A stretch of DNA of 41,331 nucleotides from Bradyrhizobium yuanmingense (GTDB taxonomy: Bacteria; Pseudomonadota; Alphaproteobacteria; Rhizobiales; Xanthobacteraceae), in assembly GCF_029167105.1 (NCBI RefSeq), contig NZ_JARFML010000050.1, forward strand, positions 1-41,331. Reading direction: 5' to 3'. The notes under the pieces are model-generated. The model saw nothing but the letters and a program-made list of their open reading frames with translations, ran no database searches and was not told the origin of the DNA. Within the stretch, counting starts at the first letter, position 1; the number at the start of each line of letters is the position of its first letter. Below are positions 1 to 8,952 of the stretch, one piece after another. Position numbers and translations under genes: made by a program.

Positions 1-170
1 GGCTCAACCTGATCGAGGGCTTCTTCTCCAAATTTGCTCGCTCGGTGTTGCGCCACATCCGGGTGACATCAAAACACGAGCTGAAGCAACGCATCATGGC
101 CGGCATCGACGACGTGAACCGCCATCCGGTCATCCACACCTGGTCCTATAAACTCGCCGAGGCCGCCTGA
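1..170 (+). pseudogene. 3' end of an IS630-type transposase (cut by window edge)
   Basis: Frame 3 is open from the first bases and ends in TGA at 168-170, giving 56 residues. They begin LNLIEGFFSKFARSVLRHIR and contain the ending HTWSYKLAEAA. The 'N-x-IE-x-F-F-S' pattern is typical of the last conserved block (the catalytic Glu region) of IS630/Tc1-type DDE transposases. The rest of the gene lies outside the window, so it may be intact or truncated. It marks the left side of the window as mobile-element territory. Confidence 0.6.
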
Positions 171-197
171 TATGATTCGAACCAAGGAAACGCTCGA

Positions 198-923
198 CTA
201 GGTCACTCGCTCGAAGATAACGTTGTTATCAGTCATTGCAGCAAGCCGATATGATCTGCATTCCATCAGATTGATAATTCGAGCTCTGTTACCCTTCAGA
301 AAATGCTCACTCGGCTCGCACTGAATAATGCTCGGCCTGATGCGCTCGTACTCAATGGCCTTGACGAGATCGTGATCAAGTCCTTCACAATCGATCGACA
401 AGAAATCGATCTTGTCGGCATAGGCATTCAATAGCTCATTTATACCAAGAGCGCTTACCTCGATATGTTCTCGAACGCCTCCCAAGCCGTCGAAATCCCC
501 GAAGCTCTCAATATGCGCTTCATCCACTGAGGAAAGCTCATGCGCGTTTCCGATGATAAGCGTGGCAGACGGCTTCGGCGCCGGCAAGACAACTGATGGC
601 ACGAGAATGTCTTTCGGCCGCGCAGTGCTGATCAGTGCACCAAGTTCAGGATTGGGTTCGACCAAAACACCTCGCGCGCCTCTTTGGTACATAAGATACG
701 TGCTCGAGGTAGAAATGGGGTGATTAGCGCCGATCTCGACATAGAACACACTGTCCCAGGTTCTTTGGCTTTTGCAGAGCCTTGCAGCCATGATCCCTTC
801 AACAATCACGTCTTCTCCGCCTTGTGCGTAGCTAAGTGGGGCGAAGTGCTTGATTCGAGAGTTCGGAAGCTTCAGCCGGTCGATCTCGCGGTTTATGGAC
901 TGATTTTCGAACTCGGACAACAT
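198..923 (-). CDS. FkbM-family SAM-dependent methyltransferase
   Basis: The protein has about 241 residues. The SAM-binding motif VFYVEIGANHPISTSSTY is followed by GARGVLVEPNPEL, the hallmark of FkbM-type O-methyltransferases. A later IDFLSIDCEGLDHDLVKAIE matches the conserved 'D-x-EG-x-(E/D)' block. Such enzymes methylate sugar or natural-product hydroxyls; the acceptor cannot be read from sequence. The frame is open to 1124, but I place the start at ATG 923. It has a GGGAG about 11 bases upstream, and the frame beyond it is occupied by a sigma-54 promoter (1015-1029) and a NifA-type site (1104-1119). The gene stands alone between the IS630 remnant and an empty region. Nodule-specific expression is therefore likely, and a role in surface polysaccharide or glycolipid modification is only a guess. 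Confidence 0.8.
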   Translation of the reverse strand: MLSEFENQSINREIDRLKLPNSRIKHFAPLSYAQGGEDVIVEGIMAARLCKSQRTWDSVFYVEIGANHPISTSSTYLMYQRGARGVLVEPNPELGALISTARPKDILVPSVVLPAPKPSATLIIGNAHELSSVDEAHIESFGDFDGLGGVREHIEVSALGINELLNAYADKIDFLSIDCEGLDHDLVKAIEYERIRPSIIQCEPSEHFLKGNRARIINLMECRSYRLAAMTDNNVIFERVT

Positions 924-1014
924 GGGATGGCTCACTCCCTCAACATTATGTGTGATCTTAGCGCAAGGCCGCCCAGGAGCGGTTTGCCTAGCACGGCTCT
1001 CACTGATCATCGTA

Positions 1015-1029
1015 GCAATCGGTGTGCCA
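1015..1029 (-). promoter_or_regulatory. sigma-54 (-24/-12) promoter of the FkbM gene
   Basis: Read on the minus strand the bases are TGGCACACCGATTGC. This matches the RpoN consensus TGGCAC-N5-TTGC exactly, with GG and GC ten bases apart. The predicted transcription start near 1003 leaves an 80-base leader before ATG 923. Confidence 0.8.
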
Positions 1030-1103
1030 CGAGGAGATGTGACGCTCGCCTGCTTAAGTGCGTGCTCGACCGAATGTCTCATCGAATGGCAGCCGCTACA
1101 CTT

Positions 1104-1119
1104 TGTCCAGTTCGCGACA
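1104..1119 (-). promoter_or_regulatory. NifA upstream activator site (TGT-N10-ACA)
   Basis: TGTCCAGTTCGCGACA is a perfect TGT-N10-ACA. Its centre is about 108 bases upstream of the predicted start of the -24/-12 promoter, inside the usual 80-150 base window for NifA. Confidence 0.7.
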
Positions 1120-1124
1120 TGCAC

Positions 1125-1788
1125 GCCATCAACCTAACGTCCGCGGTCTGATAAACATCTTAAAGGACGATGTCGTACGCAATGACGGTGTCACATGAAA
1201 GAGCTCGTCGTTTGCGCTTCAAACACTGACATGCAGTTAAGCCCATCTACGAACGCATCTATCACTTGAAGCATTTTCCGGACATCGGTTGCTCGTACCT
1301 TGCGTTAGCACGGCGATCTCCCCCACACCGCCGCTGAGATGCGGCATCGTCTGAGTAACAGAACCTGTGTGAGCGAAGCTGTTCAATCATACAACCGCAT
1401 CAGCGCGCCGCGACCGAACCTGGAATGGCGCATCCGACCTCAAACACGCTTCAAAGACTCGCACGCGCATCTGGCCTCCTATCCGTTTCATGCCGATAAC
1501 GTATCGCAAGTACACGCAAGTCTGCCCCAGTTGTTGCATTACAAACTGCGGCAGCAACCAAACAGCTGATTCCGGAGCCATCTACATCAACGCCGATGGA
1601 ATTAGCCGAGCAGGGCGCTCGCACTAATTCAAACAAAACTCGCGCAATCGTAAATTGCCCGCGCAGATACCATGCTGGCCGAAGGATCTAAGATGCCGCT
1701 GTAGGCAGCCATAGCAATTACCAGATCTTCGCACGCTCGACGTTGGATTCTAGATCAACGTCGAGCGGACGCAGCTGGAGCGCGCAAC
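1125..1788. other. No gene recognised
   Basis: Only short open frames without recognisable motifs or convincing ribosome sites are present. I see no repeat or RNA structure that stands out. Confidence 0.5.
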
Positions 1789-3486
1789 TCAGTCAAACTT
1801 GTAGGAGGCCTGGAAGAACGTGCCCCATCGCTCCATCCGATAGTTTGAAGAAAAAGGCCCCTCGGTTACAGGATAGGAGTTCTTCGCCTTGGCTTCGGTC
1901 TGGAACAGCTCACTTGGGTCTGGAGTCCACATTGCCCAATAGCGGCCGCCGATGCCAACGCTAACGTTCTTAGTGATAGAGTAGGATAGGGCTGCCTCGA
2001 GCTGCACACCACCGCCACCACTCCCGCGTTGATCGGCGAAGGTCGTGGAACCGCGCAGCAGATGGTTGTCTCGCCCGCGAAAATCTGTCCATGGCAAGTA
2101 AGCAACGTCAGCGCTAATACGCCAGCGATCAAGCAAGGTGGTCTCTGCGCTGATGCCGACGCGCAGCGCATTCCAATCAGTGTCTTGGCTGCCGATTATC
2201 CTTCTATCGCCCGCCGCAAGGCAACGTCCATCGTTGGAGGAGGCCGTCTGCACACATCCGATCGAGTCGGACTTCTGGCCGTAGTAGCTCCAGCCCATGA
2301 ACCCGCCAACCTTGTAAGTGCTGCCGCGCAGGAAATCGTAACCGGCATCGGTGGTGTAATACGTGAACCTTCCGTTGGCCTGCCCGGATAGTGTGTTGCG
2401 ATAAGTGAGCGAGTGATAAGGAGGCGCAGACATGCCCCAATCTTCATCGTTCATATTTCCATTGTTGAAGCGCCCGAACCCGATATTGCCCTTCAGGAAG
2501 ATTCCCCAGGGGCTATCCAGCCGTTCGAACAACTCACCGGAAAGCCCATCCAGCCCATGATAGGTGAGCCTTGATATAATGTCGGTACTCCCGGCGTCCC
2601 ATTGAAACCTCCCTCGGCTTAACCACACTCGTGTGCCGCCTTCCAGCGACCACCCGTCAGCAAGGCCACTGCGCGAGGCGCTGACAGTCGGCTTCGTTGT
2701 GTATAGCGACCGATCTGACCACTGATGTGCGTCAAAATGGTAGTTCAGTCCAAGCTTTCCGATGTGATAGCTGCTCGATAGGCCGGTGGTGTTGGCGGGG
2801 ACGGTTTCGAACGGCGGACCTTGTAGGGTCGGAGGAGACGCAACACTTGGTCCGTTGAATCTCAGGTAATCGTACTCAAGGCTCACGGACCATGCGTTCG
2901 TGAGTGCTTGCTCGACGCCTAAGCCGACTGTGCCACCGACACGACCATAGTCGAAATGGGTGGAATTCTGTGTCGCCAAAAATGGGTAAGCGCGCCTAAC
3001 GAGTTCGCCGTTGCTGGCGATAGTGCCGCTATTGTGCTGCCAGGCCAAGCCCCCCTTGAGATAAACAAGTGTTTGGCCATGCGGGCCGAACGCATACCCA
3101 AGGCGACCTGTCCCGGTAGCAAAGACGTTTGGACCGGCGCTGCAGTTCGCACTGAGGATAGAGCTGGAGGCGGCAAGACACGTGTATCTGCCGTCCGAGA
3201 CAGCGCGACTAGCATCCAGTTCAACGCCGAAAACCCAGCGCTCGCTCTGCCAGTTGTAGCCGATCTGAGCTCCGGCCAGGAAGACAGGGGTGTCGACAAC
3301 GTCGCCATAGAGTGACTGGCCATAGGGGTCGCTGAATGATGTTCGCCCGTAGCCCCCGCCGACGTGCCCGCCGATATATCCTCCGGTCCACCTCCAGACT
3401 GCGGGTGTGACCTCTGCCGAATTGACGGCACTGCCTGTAACGAGCGCAGCTGTTATGACGCCGCAGAAAAGAAGTTGGGATCGCAT
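1789..3486 (-). CDS. Outer-membrane beta-barrel protein, two barrel-like halves
   Basis: A 565-residue protein opens with a Sec signal peptide (MRSQLLFCGVITAALVTGSA, cleavage probably after about residue 23). Residues 30-250 resemble the Omp25/Omp31 porin-like family of alphaproteobacteria (WTGGYIGGHVGGGYG, AGAQIGYNWQ, GRLGYAFG, VSLEYDYLRF). Residues 270-565 are a second, omptin/protochlamydial-like barrel (GFMGWSYYG, ISADVAYLPW, VSIGIGGRYW-type strands), ending in a strand with aromatics (FFQASYKFD). It should sit in the outer membrane. The catalytic pattern of omptin proteases was not established. Its 5' end and about 250 upstream bases recur at 8037-8353. A TGT-N10-ACA site lies at 3630-3645, and a weak -24/-12-like element at 3576-3590, hinting at NifA control. 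Confidence 0.8.
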   Translation of the reverse strand: MRSQLLFCGVITAALVTGSAVNSAEVTPAVWRWTGGYIGGHVGGGYGRTSFSDPYGQSLYGDVVDTPVFLAGAQIGYNWQSERWVFGVELDASRAVSDGRYTCLAASSSILSANCSAGPNVFATGTGRLGYAFGPHGQTLVYLKGGLAWQHNSGTIASNGELVRRAYPFLATQNSTHFDYGRVGGTVGLGVEQALTNAWSVSLEYDYLRFNGPSVASPPTLQGPPFETVPANTTGLSSSYHIGKLGLNYHFDAHQWSDRSLYTTKPTVSASRSGLADGWSLEGGTRVWLSRGRFQWDAGSTDIISRLTYHGLDGLSGELFERLDSPWGIFLKGNIGFGRFNNGNMNDEDWGMSAPPYHSLTYRNTLSGQANGRFTYYTTDAGYDFLRGSTYKVGGFMGWSYYGQKSDSIGCVQTASSNDGRCLAAGDRRIIGSQDTDWNALRVGISAETTLLDRWRISADVAYLPWTDFRGRDNHLLRGSTTFADQRGSGGGGVQLEAALSYSITKNVSVGIGGRYWAMWTPDPSELFQTEAKAKNSYPVTEGPFSSNYRMERWGTFFQASYKFD

Positions 3487-3736
3487 TTCACCTCACGAAC
3501 ACAGACGCGCGCCACCTTGCAACGACAACCAAATGGTGGACGTTGTTGGTGCCTCTTCCACAGCGGTTGTGGTTTGCAGGATCTAGGCCAGCGGACGCAA
3601 TGCGCATTCGCTGCGGTTTTAGACCTCGATGTTGTCTTCGCAACAAGATCGGTGGATTTTGAAACAGGCCGAGCTGAGGCCAGACACGAAACGCATGCTG
3701 CACGCCGGCTCCGGCCGATTGGATAGATCGTGAATG
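3416..3736. repeat. Duplicated block, copy 1 (5' end and upstream region of the barrel gene)
   Basis: About 320 bases are closely similar, in the same orientation, to 8037-8353. Copy 1 contains the functional ATG and the signal-peptide coding region of the outer-membrane protein plus its upstream region. Both copies end at a shared GTGAATGC. Confidence 0.8.
3576..3645 (-). promoter_or_regulatory. Candidate NifA/sigma-54 control region of the barrel gene
   Basis: TGT-N10-ACA (TGTTGTCTTCGCAACA) occupies 3630-3645. The minus-strand bases CTGGCCTAGATCCTGCA at 3574-3590 keep the GG-N10-GC spacing but match the -24/-12 consensus only partly. The activator site is conserved in the duplicate (8249-8264), whereas the -24 GG is lost there. 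The site-to-start distance (about 73 bases) is slightly short for NifA. Confidence 0.35.
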
Positions 3737-4342
3737 CTCCCGCGAAGAGTCCTTATCTCTTGCTCCACGCTTCTCGGCTGGACGGCTCGTCGGTCCCTGA
3801 CGACAACAGGGAAGCCGATGAGGACGTCCACATCGCTGGCGACGAGCTCGGAGACGGCGACGCAAGCGCCCTCAGGAAGACTGCAGAGAACCTTGCTGTT
3901 TCGGGGACTCGACCCGCAAGCCTTTTAGGAGTTGTCAGATGTGCGGTTAGCGGTGATTGTCTCTCCTTCGTGTTCCTCGGCCGCTTCTTCTCACGCAACG
4001 TCGTACTCAATCGGGCATGTCAGATCGAAGGATCGTCGGTTCGAGCGCCGCCTCGCTCCTACCGCTGCGACAGGCGCCACCCGGATCGAGGTGGAAGTCT
4101 AGAAAGTCTCCAGCTCAGCGACGGGCCGTCTGGGCGGCACTCTTCATTTTGAAGATCCTGGGTGACGCAAGGCATCGAGTCCTCTCATGGCTTCCTTTGT
4201 TATAATTTTTTGCTGCCCTAATCATAGATCTTTCATTTTGCCTGCGGTTGCGCATCAATGGCGCGTTTTCGCAAGTCACCATTTCTTGGCGGAGCTGGCT
4301 GCAAAGTCTTATAATTATTTCTCCGTTCGGAAGCGGGAAGAA
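3737..4342. other. No gene recognised
   Basis: Several overlapping open frames exist in this GC-rich stretch, but none has motifs or a credible ribosome site. Base composition becomes more AT-rich near 4190-4340. Confidence 0.4.
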
Positions 4343-4489
4343 ATGGCTAACGGCAATCGAGCAGGCGATGAAGAACTATCCGCAAACACGTGGCGCCTTG
4401 CTTTTGGCTATATGCTATTGAGCGTCGTGCTCATTGCTGCCGGTGGACACACTTTCTATGATTTTGAGGCCTTTGTCTTGTGGCTTTAG
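4343..4489 (+). CDS. Possible small single-span membrane protein
   Basis: ATG 4343 is preceded by GGAAG at about six bases and opens a 48-residue frame. It has a polar N-terminus (MANGNRAGDEELSANTWR) followed by one hydrophobic segment (FGYMLLSVVLIAAGGH). I do not recognise the family. The same frame continues upstream to 4187, but that part looks non-coding. It is reported because of the ribosome site and the clean membrane segment; it could equally be chance. Confidence 0.3.
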   Translation: MANGNRAGDEELSANTWRLAFGYMLLSVVLIAAGGHTFYDFEAFVLWL

Positions 4490-4709
4490 CTCGGCGTCAA
4501 CCCTGGTTTTCATCAGTTTTGACCGTTCCGACTAAGCCATAGGCTCTAAATATCCATCCTGTAGATGTCTCGGGGTTCGCGGGAAACACAGTTTTCGCTC
4601 AGTGGTGGCGGATCAAGCCAGCAGGATCATCAGCTACACCAGCCACTTGGCACGATCGCGCTTAGAGTACTGGCTGCTGGTCACCACGGTGCGGGATCAT
4701 GAAGAGATC

Positions 4710-4734
4710 GATGGCCGGGACGAGGCCGGCCATC
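4710..4734 (-). terminator. Hairpin just after the M16 peptidase operon
   Basis: GATGGCCGG and CCGGCCATC form perfect 9-base arms around a 7-base loop, 16 bases beyond the stop codon at 4751. There is no strong T tract, so it could be a weak or Rho-assisted terminator or an mRNA-protecting stem. Confidence 0.45.
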
Positions 4735-4750
4735 TGAAGAGACGACGTAG

Positions 4751-6112
4751 TTACTGCAACTGTGGTGCCGGCGGGGTCGCTGCCTGTACGGCTTGGGGAG
4801 CGCGCCCGACCACGACGGTAAGAAGCCCTTTGCCCCACAGGCGCCTCGCAGCCTTTCTGGCATCTTCCAGCGTGACCGCATCGATGATAGCGTCGCGTTT
4901 CGCAATATAGTCGATCGGCAACTTATCGATCTGATATTGCAGCAGCTCATGGGCCAGCTTGGACGAGGTGTCGAGTCCGAGCATTTGCGAGCCCTTGAGA
5001 TAGGACTTGGCATCGTCGAGCTCCTTTTGGGTCGGACCTTCCTCGGCAATGAGGCGGACCTCCTTCTCGACGGCTTCAATGGTGTCGCCGGCGCGGTCGG
5101 CGCGCGTGCCGGTATCGCCGCTGTGCACGGCCGAATGCTCCATCCATTTTAGCCGTTCGTATGCAAAATAGGCCAGCCCCTGCTTCTCGCGCACTGCACG
5201 AAAGAGCCGGGAAGACAAACCTGCGCCACCGAGAATGTGGTTGACGATATAGGCCGCCATGAAGTCCGGATCGCTGCGCTTCACACCGGGCCCGCCGAAG
5301 CTGATTGCCGTCTGCGGGACGTCGAGGGGCACGTAGGCCAAACGCGGCGGCGCGGCCGCTTCGACATCGGCGACCGGCTTGAGCTGCGCCTTGGCTGGTA
5401 GGCTGCCAAAGGTCTGGTCGAGCAGTTTACCTAGCGTTGCCGAATCAATGTCGCCGACCACCGCGACCTTCAGCGTGTCCTTGGCAAGCACACGGCCGAC
5501 ATAGTCCTTCAAGTCTGCTCCTGTGATGGTGGGAACACTCTCGAGAGTGCCCTTGGCCTGACGTCCGTAGGGGTGGTCACCAAAGGCGACTTCTAGGAAT
5601 TTGCGGCTCGCCAGCGCGGTCGGCTCCGTGGTCTCGTGGCGCAGGCCCGAGATCACCTGCGAGCGGATGCGTTCGACATCGACGCTGTCGAAGTGCGGCG
5701 AGGTCAGTGCGGTTCTGAGCAGGTCAAAGGCCTCGTCCTTGTTGTCGCGCAGCATGCGCAGGCTGCCGCGGAACGTGTCGGGGGTGGCGCTGAAGGAGAG
5801 TTCGATGGCACGGCGGTCGAGCCGCTCATGGAACGTCTTGGAGTCGAGATCGCCGGAACCTTCGTCGAGCAGATTGCCTACGAGATTGGCGACACCCGGT
5901 TTGTCAGCAGGGTCCTGCGCCGCTCCGCCGGCAAAGGAATACTCCATGGCAATCAGCGGCACTGTGGCGTCCTGGACGAACCAGGCCTCGATGCCCCCCG
6001 GCGAGACGACGCGTTGGATCTTTGCCGCCGCCTGTGATGGCGAGACGGTCGCGAGCGCAAGGGCGGCGCCGGTGGCAAGGGAGAATGCAACTCGAAGGAA
6101 AGAATAGGTCAC
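4751..6112 (-). CDS. M16-family peptidase-like protein, non-catalytic partner
   Basis: About 453 residues with a signal peptide (VTYSFLRVAFSLATGAALAL, cut near SQAAA). The fold is that of M16 zinc peptidases (pitrilysin/processing-peptidase type), with an N-terminal domain and a C-terminal domain carrying the conserved FAYERL region. The HxxEH zinc motif is missing: the equivalent stretch reads LVGNLLDEGSG. Such inactive subunits pair with an active M16 partner to form the peptide chamber. The partner is encoded directly upstream. I choose the GTG at 6112 because it overlaps the upstream stop (GTGA), implying translational coupling; the longer frame to 6190 lies within the upstream gene. The pair is predicted to act in the periplasm. 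Confidence 0.85.
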   Translation of the reverse strand: MTYSFLRVAFSLATGAALALATVSPSQAAAKIQRVVSPGGIEAWFVQDATVPLIAMEYSFAGGAAQDPADKPGVANLVGNLLDEGSGDLDSKTFHERLDRRAIELSFSATPDTFRGSLRMLRDNKDEAFDLLRTALTSPHFDSVDVERIRSQVISGLRHETTEPTALASRKFLEVAFGDHPYGRQAKGTLESVPTITGADLKDYVGRVLAKDTLKVAVVGDIDSATLGKLLDQTFGSLPAKAQLKPVADVEAAAPPRLAYVPLDVPQTAISFGGPGVKRSDPDFMAAYIVNHILGGAGLSSRLFRAVREKQGLAYFAYERLKWMEHSAVHSGDTGTRADRAGDTIEAVEKEVRLIAEEGPTQKELDDAKSYLKGSQMLGLDTSSKLAHELLQYQIDKLPIDYIAKRDAIIDAVTLEDARKAARRLWGKGLLTVVVGRAPQAVQAATPPAPQLQ

Positions 6113-7502
6113 GAACGCTTCTCCTCGTGCTTGGGGGCGGTGGTCTCCTTGATCAGATAACCGGTGACCGAGCGCTTCTTCTCGAGCCATGTTTGCGCGA
6201 CGGTGCGGACTTGTTCCGCAGTGACGGCACGGATGCGGTCCGGCCGGCTTCGGATATCCTCAATGGACAGACCCGTGCTCAGCGCTTCTCCATACTGGTA
6301 GGCTAGAACCATCTGGTTGTCTTCGGCATAGATCGCGTCCGCGATTAGCTTGGTCTTGACCCGTGCCAGATCTTCGGCGCGGATCTGGTTCCGCGCTATG
6401 TCAGCGATGACGCTGTCGATCACCTGCTCGATTTCAGCGAAGCTGACGCCGGGTTTCGGCGAGGCCGTGATCGCGAACTCAGTTGGGTCGAGCGAGATGC
6501 TCGAATAGCTCGCGTTGGCGGAGACCGCGAGCGGCTTGTCGACGACGAGGGCGCGGTAGAGATAGGAATTGCTGCCGCCGCCCATCAATTGCGCGAGCAC
6601 TTCGATCGCGGCGCTCTCGCCGGGATCCGCAGTTGTTGCCGAGGGCACCACATAAGCGCGCGTGACGCTTTGTTGCTCGACGCGGGGATCGGACAACGTG
6701 ACGGAGCGCGACGCGGCCGTTTCCGGCTCCTGCGTACGGACGCGCCGCGCCGGGATCGCGGGCTGGGCGGGAATCGAGCCGAAATTGCGCTCGACCAGCG
6801 GGCGGATTTCGGCGGCGTCGACGTCACCGGCGATCACCAGGATCGCGTTGTTCGGCGCATAAAAGCGACGATAGAAGGCGAGCGCATCCTTACGATCGAG
6901 CTTTTCGATCTCATGGCGCCAGCCGATTATCGGCCGACCATAGGGGTGATTGAGGTAAAGCGCGGCCATAATTTGCTCGTCCAGACGCGCGTTGGGACTG
7001 TTTGCCACGCTCATGTTGTACTCCTCGAGCACCACGTCGCGCTCGGGCAGCACTTGTTCGTCCTTAAGAACTAAGCCGTCATACGATCGGCCTCGAAGGC
7101 CAGCATGGTCGGCAATTGTTCGCGCGGGACGCGCTGGAAGTAGGCGGTGTAATCAACACTGGTGAAAGCGTTTTGATTGCCCCCGACGCGAGCCACGGTC
7201 TGGATGAATTCGTCGAGCGGATGTTTGCAGGTGCCCTTGAACATGAGATGTTCGAGGAAATGCGCCAGTCCGGACTTACCGGCTGGCTCGTCGGAGGAGC
7301 CTACCTTGTACCAGATCATCTCCGTCACCACTGGCGTGCGATGGTCGGGGATCACGACCACTTGAAGTCCGTTACTCAGCATGAAGCTGGTGGGCGGAGT
7401 CGATGAGGCCGTGGTTTGGGCAAACAGGCCGGCAGTGGACAGCGCGCAAGTCATCAGCAGTGCGGCAAGAAGGCGAGCCGCCGCCCATCGATATGAAGAC
7501 AT
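6109..7502 (-). pseudogene. M16-family zinc peptidase, frameshifted
   Basis: The N-terminal part (7502 to 7071) has a signal peptide (MSSYRWAAARLLAALL), the zinc motif HFLEH in GLAHFLEHLMFKG, and the GGNQNAFTSVDYTAYF block. The C-terminal part (about 7074 to 6109) continues with LVLKDEQVLPERDVVLEEYN, which supplies the third zinc ligand Glu, then the usual C-terminal domain. The two parts are in different frames. ACGGCTTAG near 7070-7078 would read through as ACG GGC TTA G if one G were restored. The rejoined product would be about 464 residues, normal for the family. All other motifs are intact, so this is a recent mutation or a sequencing error. As written, the protein would lack its third zinc ligand and be inactive. 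A sigma-54-like element lies at 7754-7769. Confidence 0.85.
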
Positions 7503-7753
7503 CACAATTTTTGTAGAGGCTCGAACCCAAGAGTTCGGGAAGAAAGTACGAGAGGTCGGTGGGCCTTTGGCCCCGGCGTCATTGATAATGTTCGTCAGCT
7601 GCTGGCTTGGCATGGTCGTTTGAGAGCTCCATAAAAGTCGTTGGCATGAGGAGTGAGGTCGCGATCGATTTCTTTCTCTGGCTGTCCGACAACTCAATCA
7701 AAGGCTCCTTACGCGATACTGTTGTCTTTCCGATGTGCTTGCGCATACCTAGA

Positions 7754-7769
7754 GCATTATTCGTGCCAA
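7754..7769 (-). promoter_or_regulatory. Sigma-54-like promoter upstream of the M16 genes
   Basis: On the minus strand the bases TTGGCACGAATAATGC differ from TTGGCACG-N4-TTGC at one position. The GG-N10-GC spacing is correct. The start near 7742 would give a 240-base leader to ATG 7502. I found no TGT-N10-ACA in the expected upstream range, so the activator is unknown. Confidence 0.5.
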
Positions 7770-8036
7770 AGAAGCTCCTTCAAATGCAGCGGGAGCAGCC
7801 AGGACAGCGATATCGCAAGCTCAACATCGTCGGACATCTACATCCTCAATCGATTGTTGACCTGCGCGCCGCGTCGACTAACGCGTGCTGCTCATCGAAG
7901 TGAACCATCGGGCGCGCGAGCATAGTCGCAACCAGCCGCACCGACATGCGGTATTATGCGGAGCACATGGCCCGCAGGATTGGCTGGAAGCTGAGCAATT
8001 TTTCCTTGCTATCAACACTACACCGACGCTCAATCC

Positions 8037-8353
8037 GCCAAATTGACGGCACCGCTTGCAACGAGCGCGGCTGTTGTCGCGCCGCAAAAAAGAAGTTTGG
8101 ATCGCGTTTCACCTCGCGAACACAGAACGCGCGTTACCTTGCAAGGAAGACCGAATGGCCGACGTGATGGGCGCCGCTTCCGCAGCGGTCGTGGTTTGCA
8201 GGATCTAAGGCGGACGCAATCCGTATTCGCGGCGGCTTTCGATCGCGATGTTGTGTTCGCAACAAGGTCGGTGCGTTTTCAAACAGGCGGCGCGTCTAAG
8301 GTCGGACACGAAACGCACCCTGCACGGCTTCGATCGATTGATTAAGTGAATGC
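8037..8353. repeat. Duplicated block, copy 2 (decayed 5' end of a barrel gene)
   Basis: It matches 3416-3736. On the minus strand the signal-peptide region is still readable from about 8106 (RSKLLFCGATTAALVASGAV), but the start codon is ACG instead of ATG and a TGA follows about 25 codons later. The TGT-N10-ACA site survives at 8249-8264. It is a remnant of a second barrel gene or a partial duplication. Confidence 0.75.
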
Positions 8354-8952
8354 CGTTCGCATCTGGCTCGCCAACACAAGCAGCACGACCATGAAGCCCA
8401 GCATGATAGCCGCGCTATTGGCCGGCTGTTCTTTTTGAACACAGTATTGACAATAGCTGCGGCCGAGCCCGCACCGACACTGGCGACGCCTATCGCACAC
8501 GGAACCGACGGTACCTCTTCACAGCCTCCAACAGCAAACTCCGGCAGACCTGATATTAGAAAAACCGGTTCCTCGATCAGCAGCGTCCGAAAGACGTTAT
8601 TCTCGCGATAGTTCTTTCAGCGGGACACGGGACGCCCTCTTGTCTCGAAGGTACGAGAGACCCAGCGCGATCGACCATCCTACTTGCCGTCCCAAGCGGT
8701 CAACGCCTTCAGGTAGGCATCTGTTTGGTCAACGCTCCTCGCCACATGTTCAGGTGGTCTGACATCCGGAAGGTGCGCCACTGCCTAAAGGTGTCAGCGG
8801 TCGGCGCGCCTCGATCGTTTGCGCGCTGTGACATGGCGACACTTCGCGCCATCCTTGCGCATGGTTGCCGATCACGCTCAGCCATGCGCTTACGAGCAAG
8901 AAGAAAGATGCACTGCGATGCTCCCCCTCTAATGGGCTTGCGTCGACACTCA
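8354..8952. other. No gene recognised
   Basis: No open frame with recognisable motifs. The stretch lies between the duplicated block and the 3' end of the phosphodiesterase gene. Confidence 0.45.

Noticed and set aside
924..1124. N-terminal extension of the FkbM gene
   Set aside because: The extension is Cys/Arg-rich, not family-like, and coincides with an exact sigma-54 promoter and NifA site.
684..1151. Plus-strand open frame of 155 codons opposite the FkbM gene
   Set aside because: It is a shadow of the methyltransferase gene and its promoter, with no motif or ribosome site.
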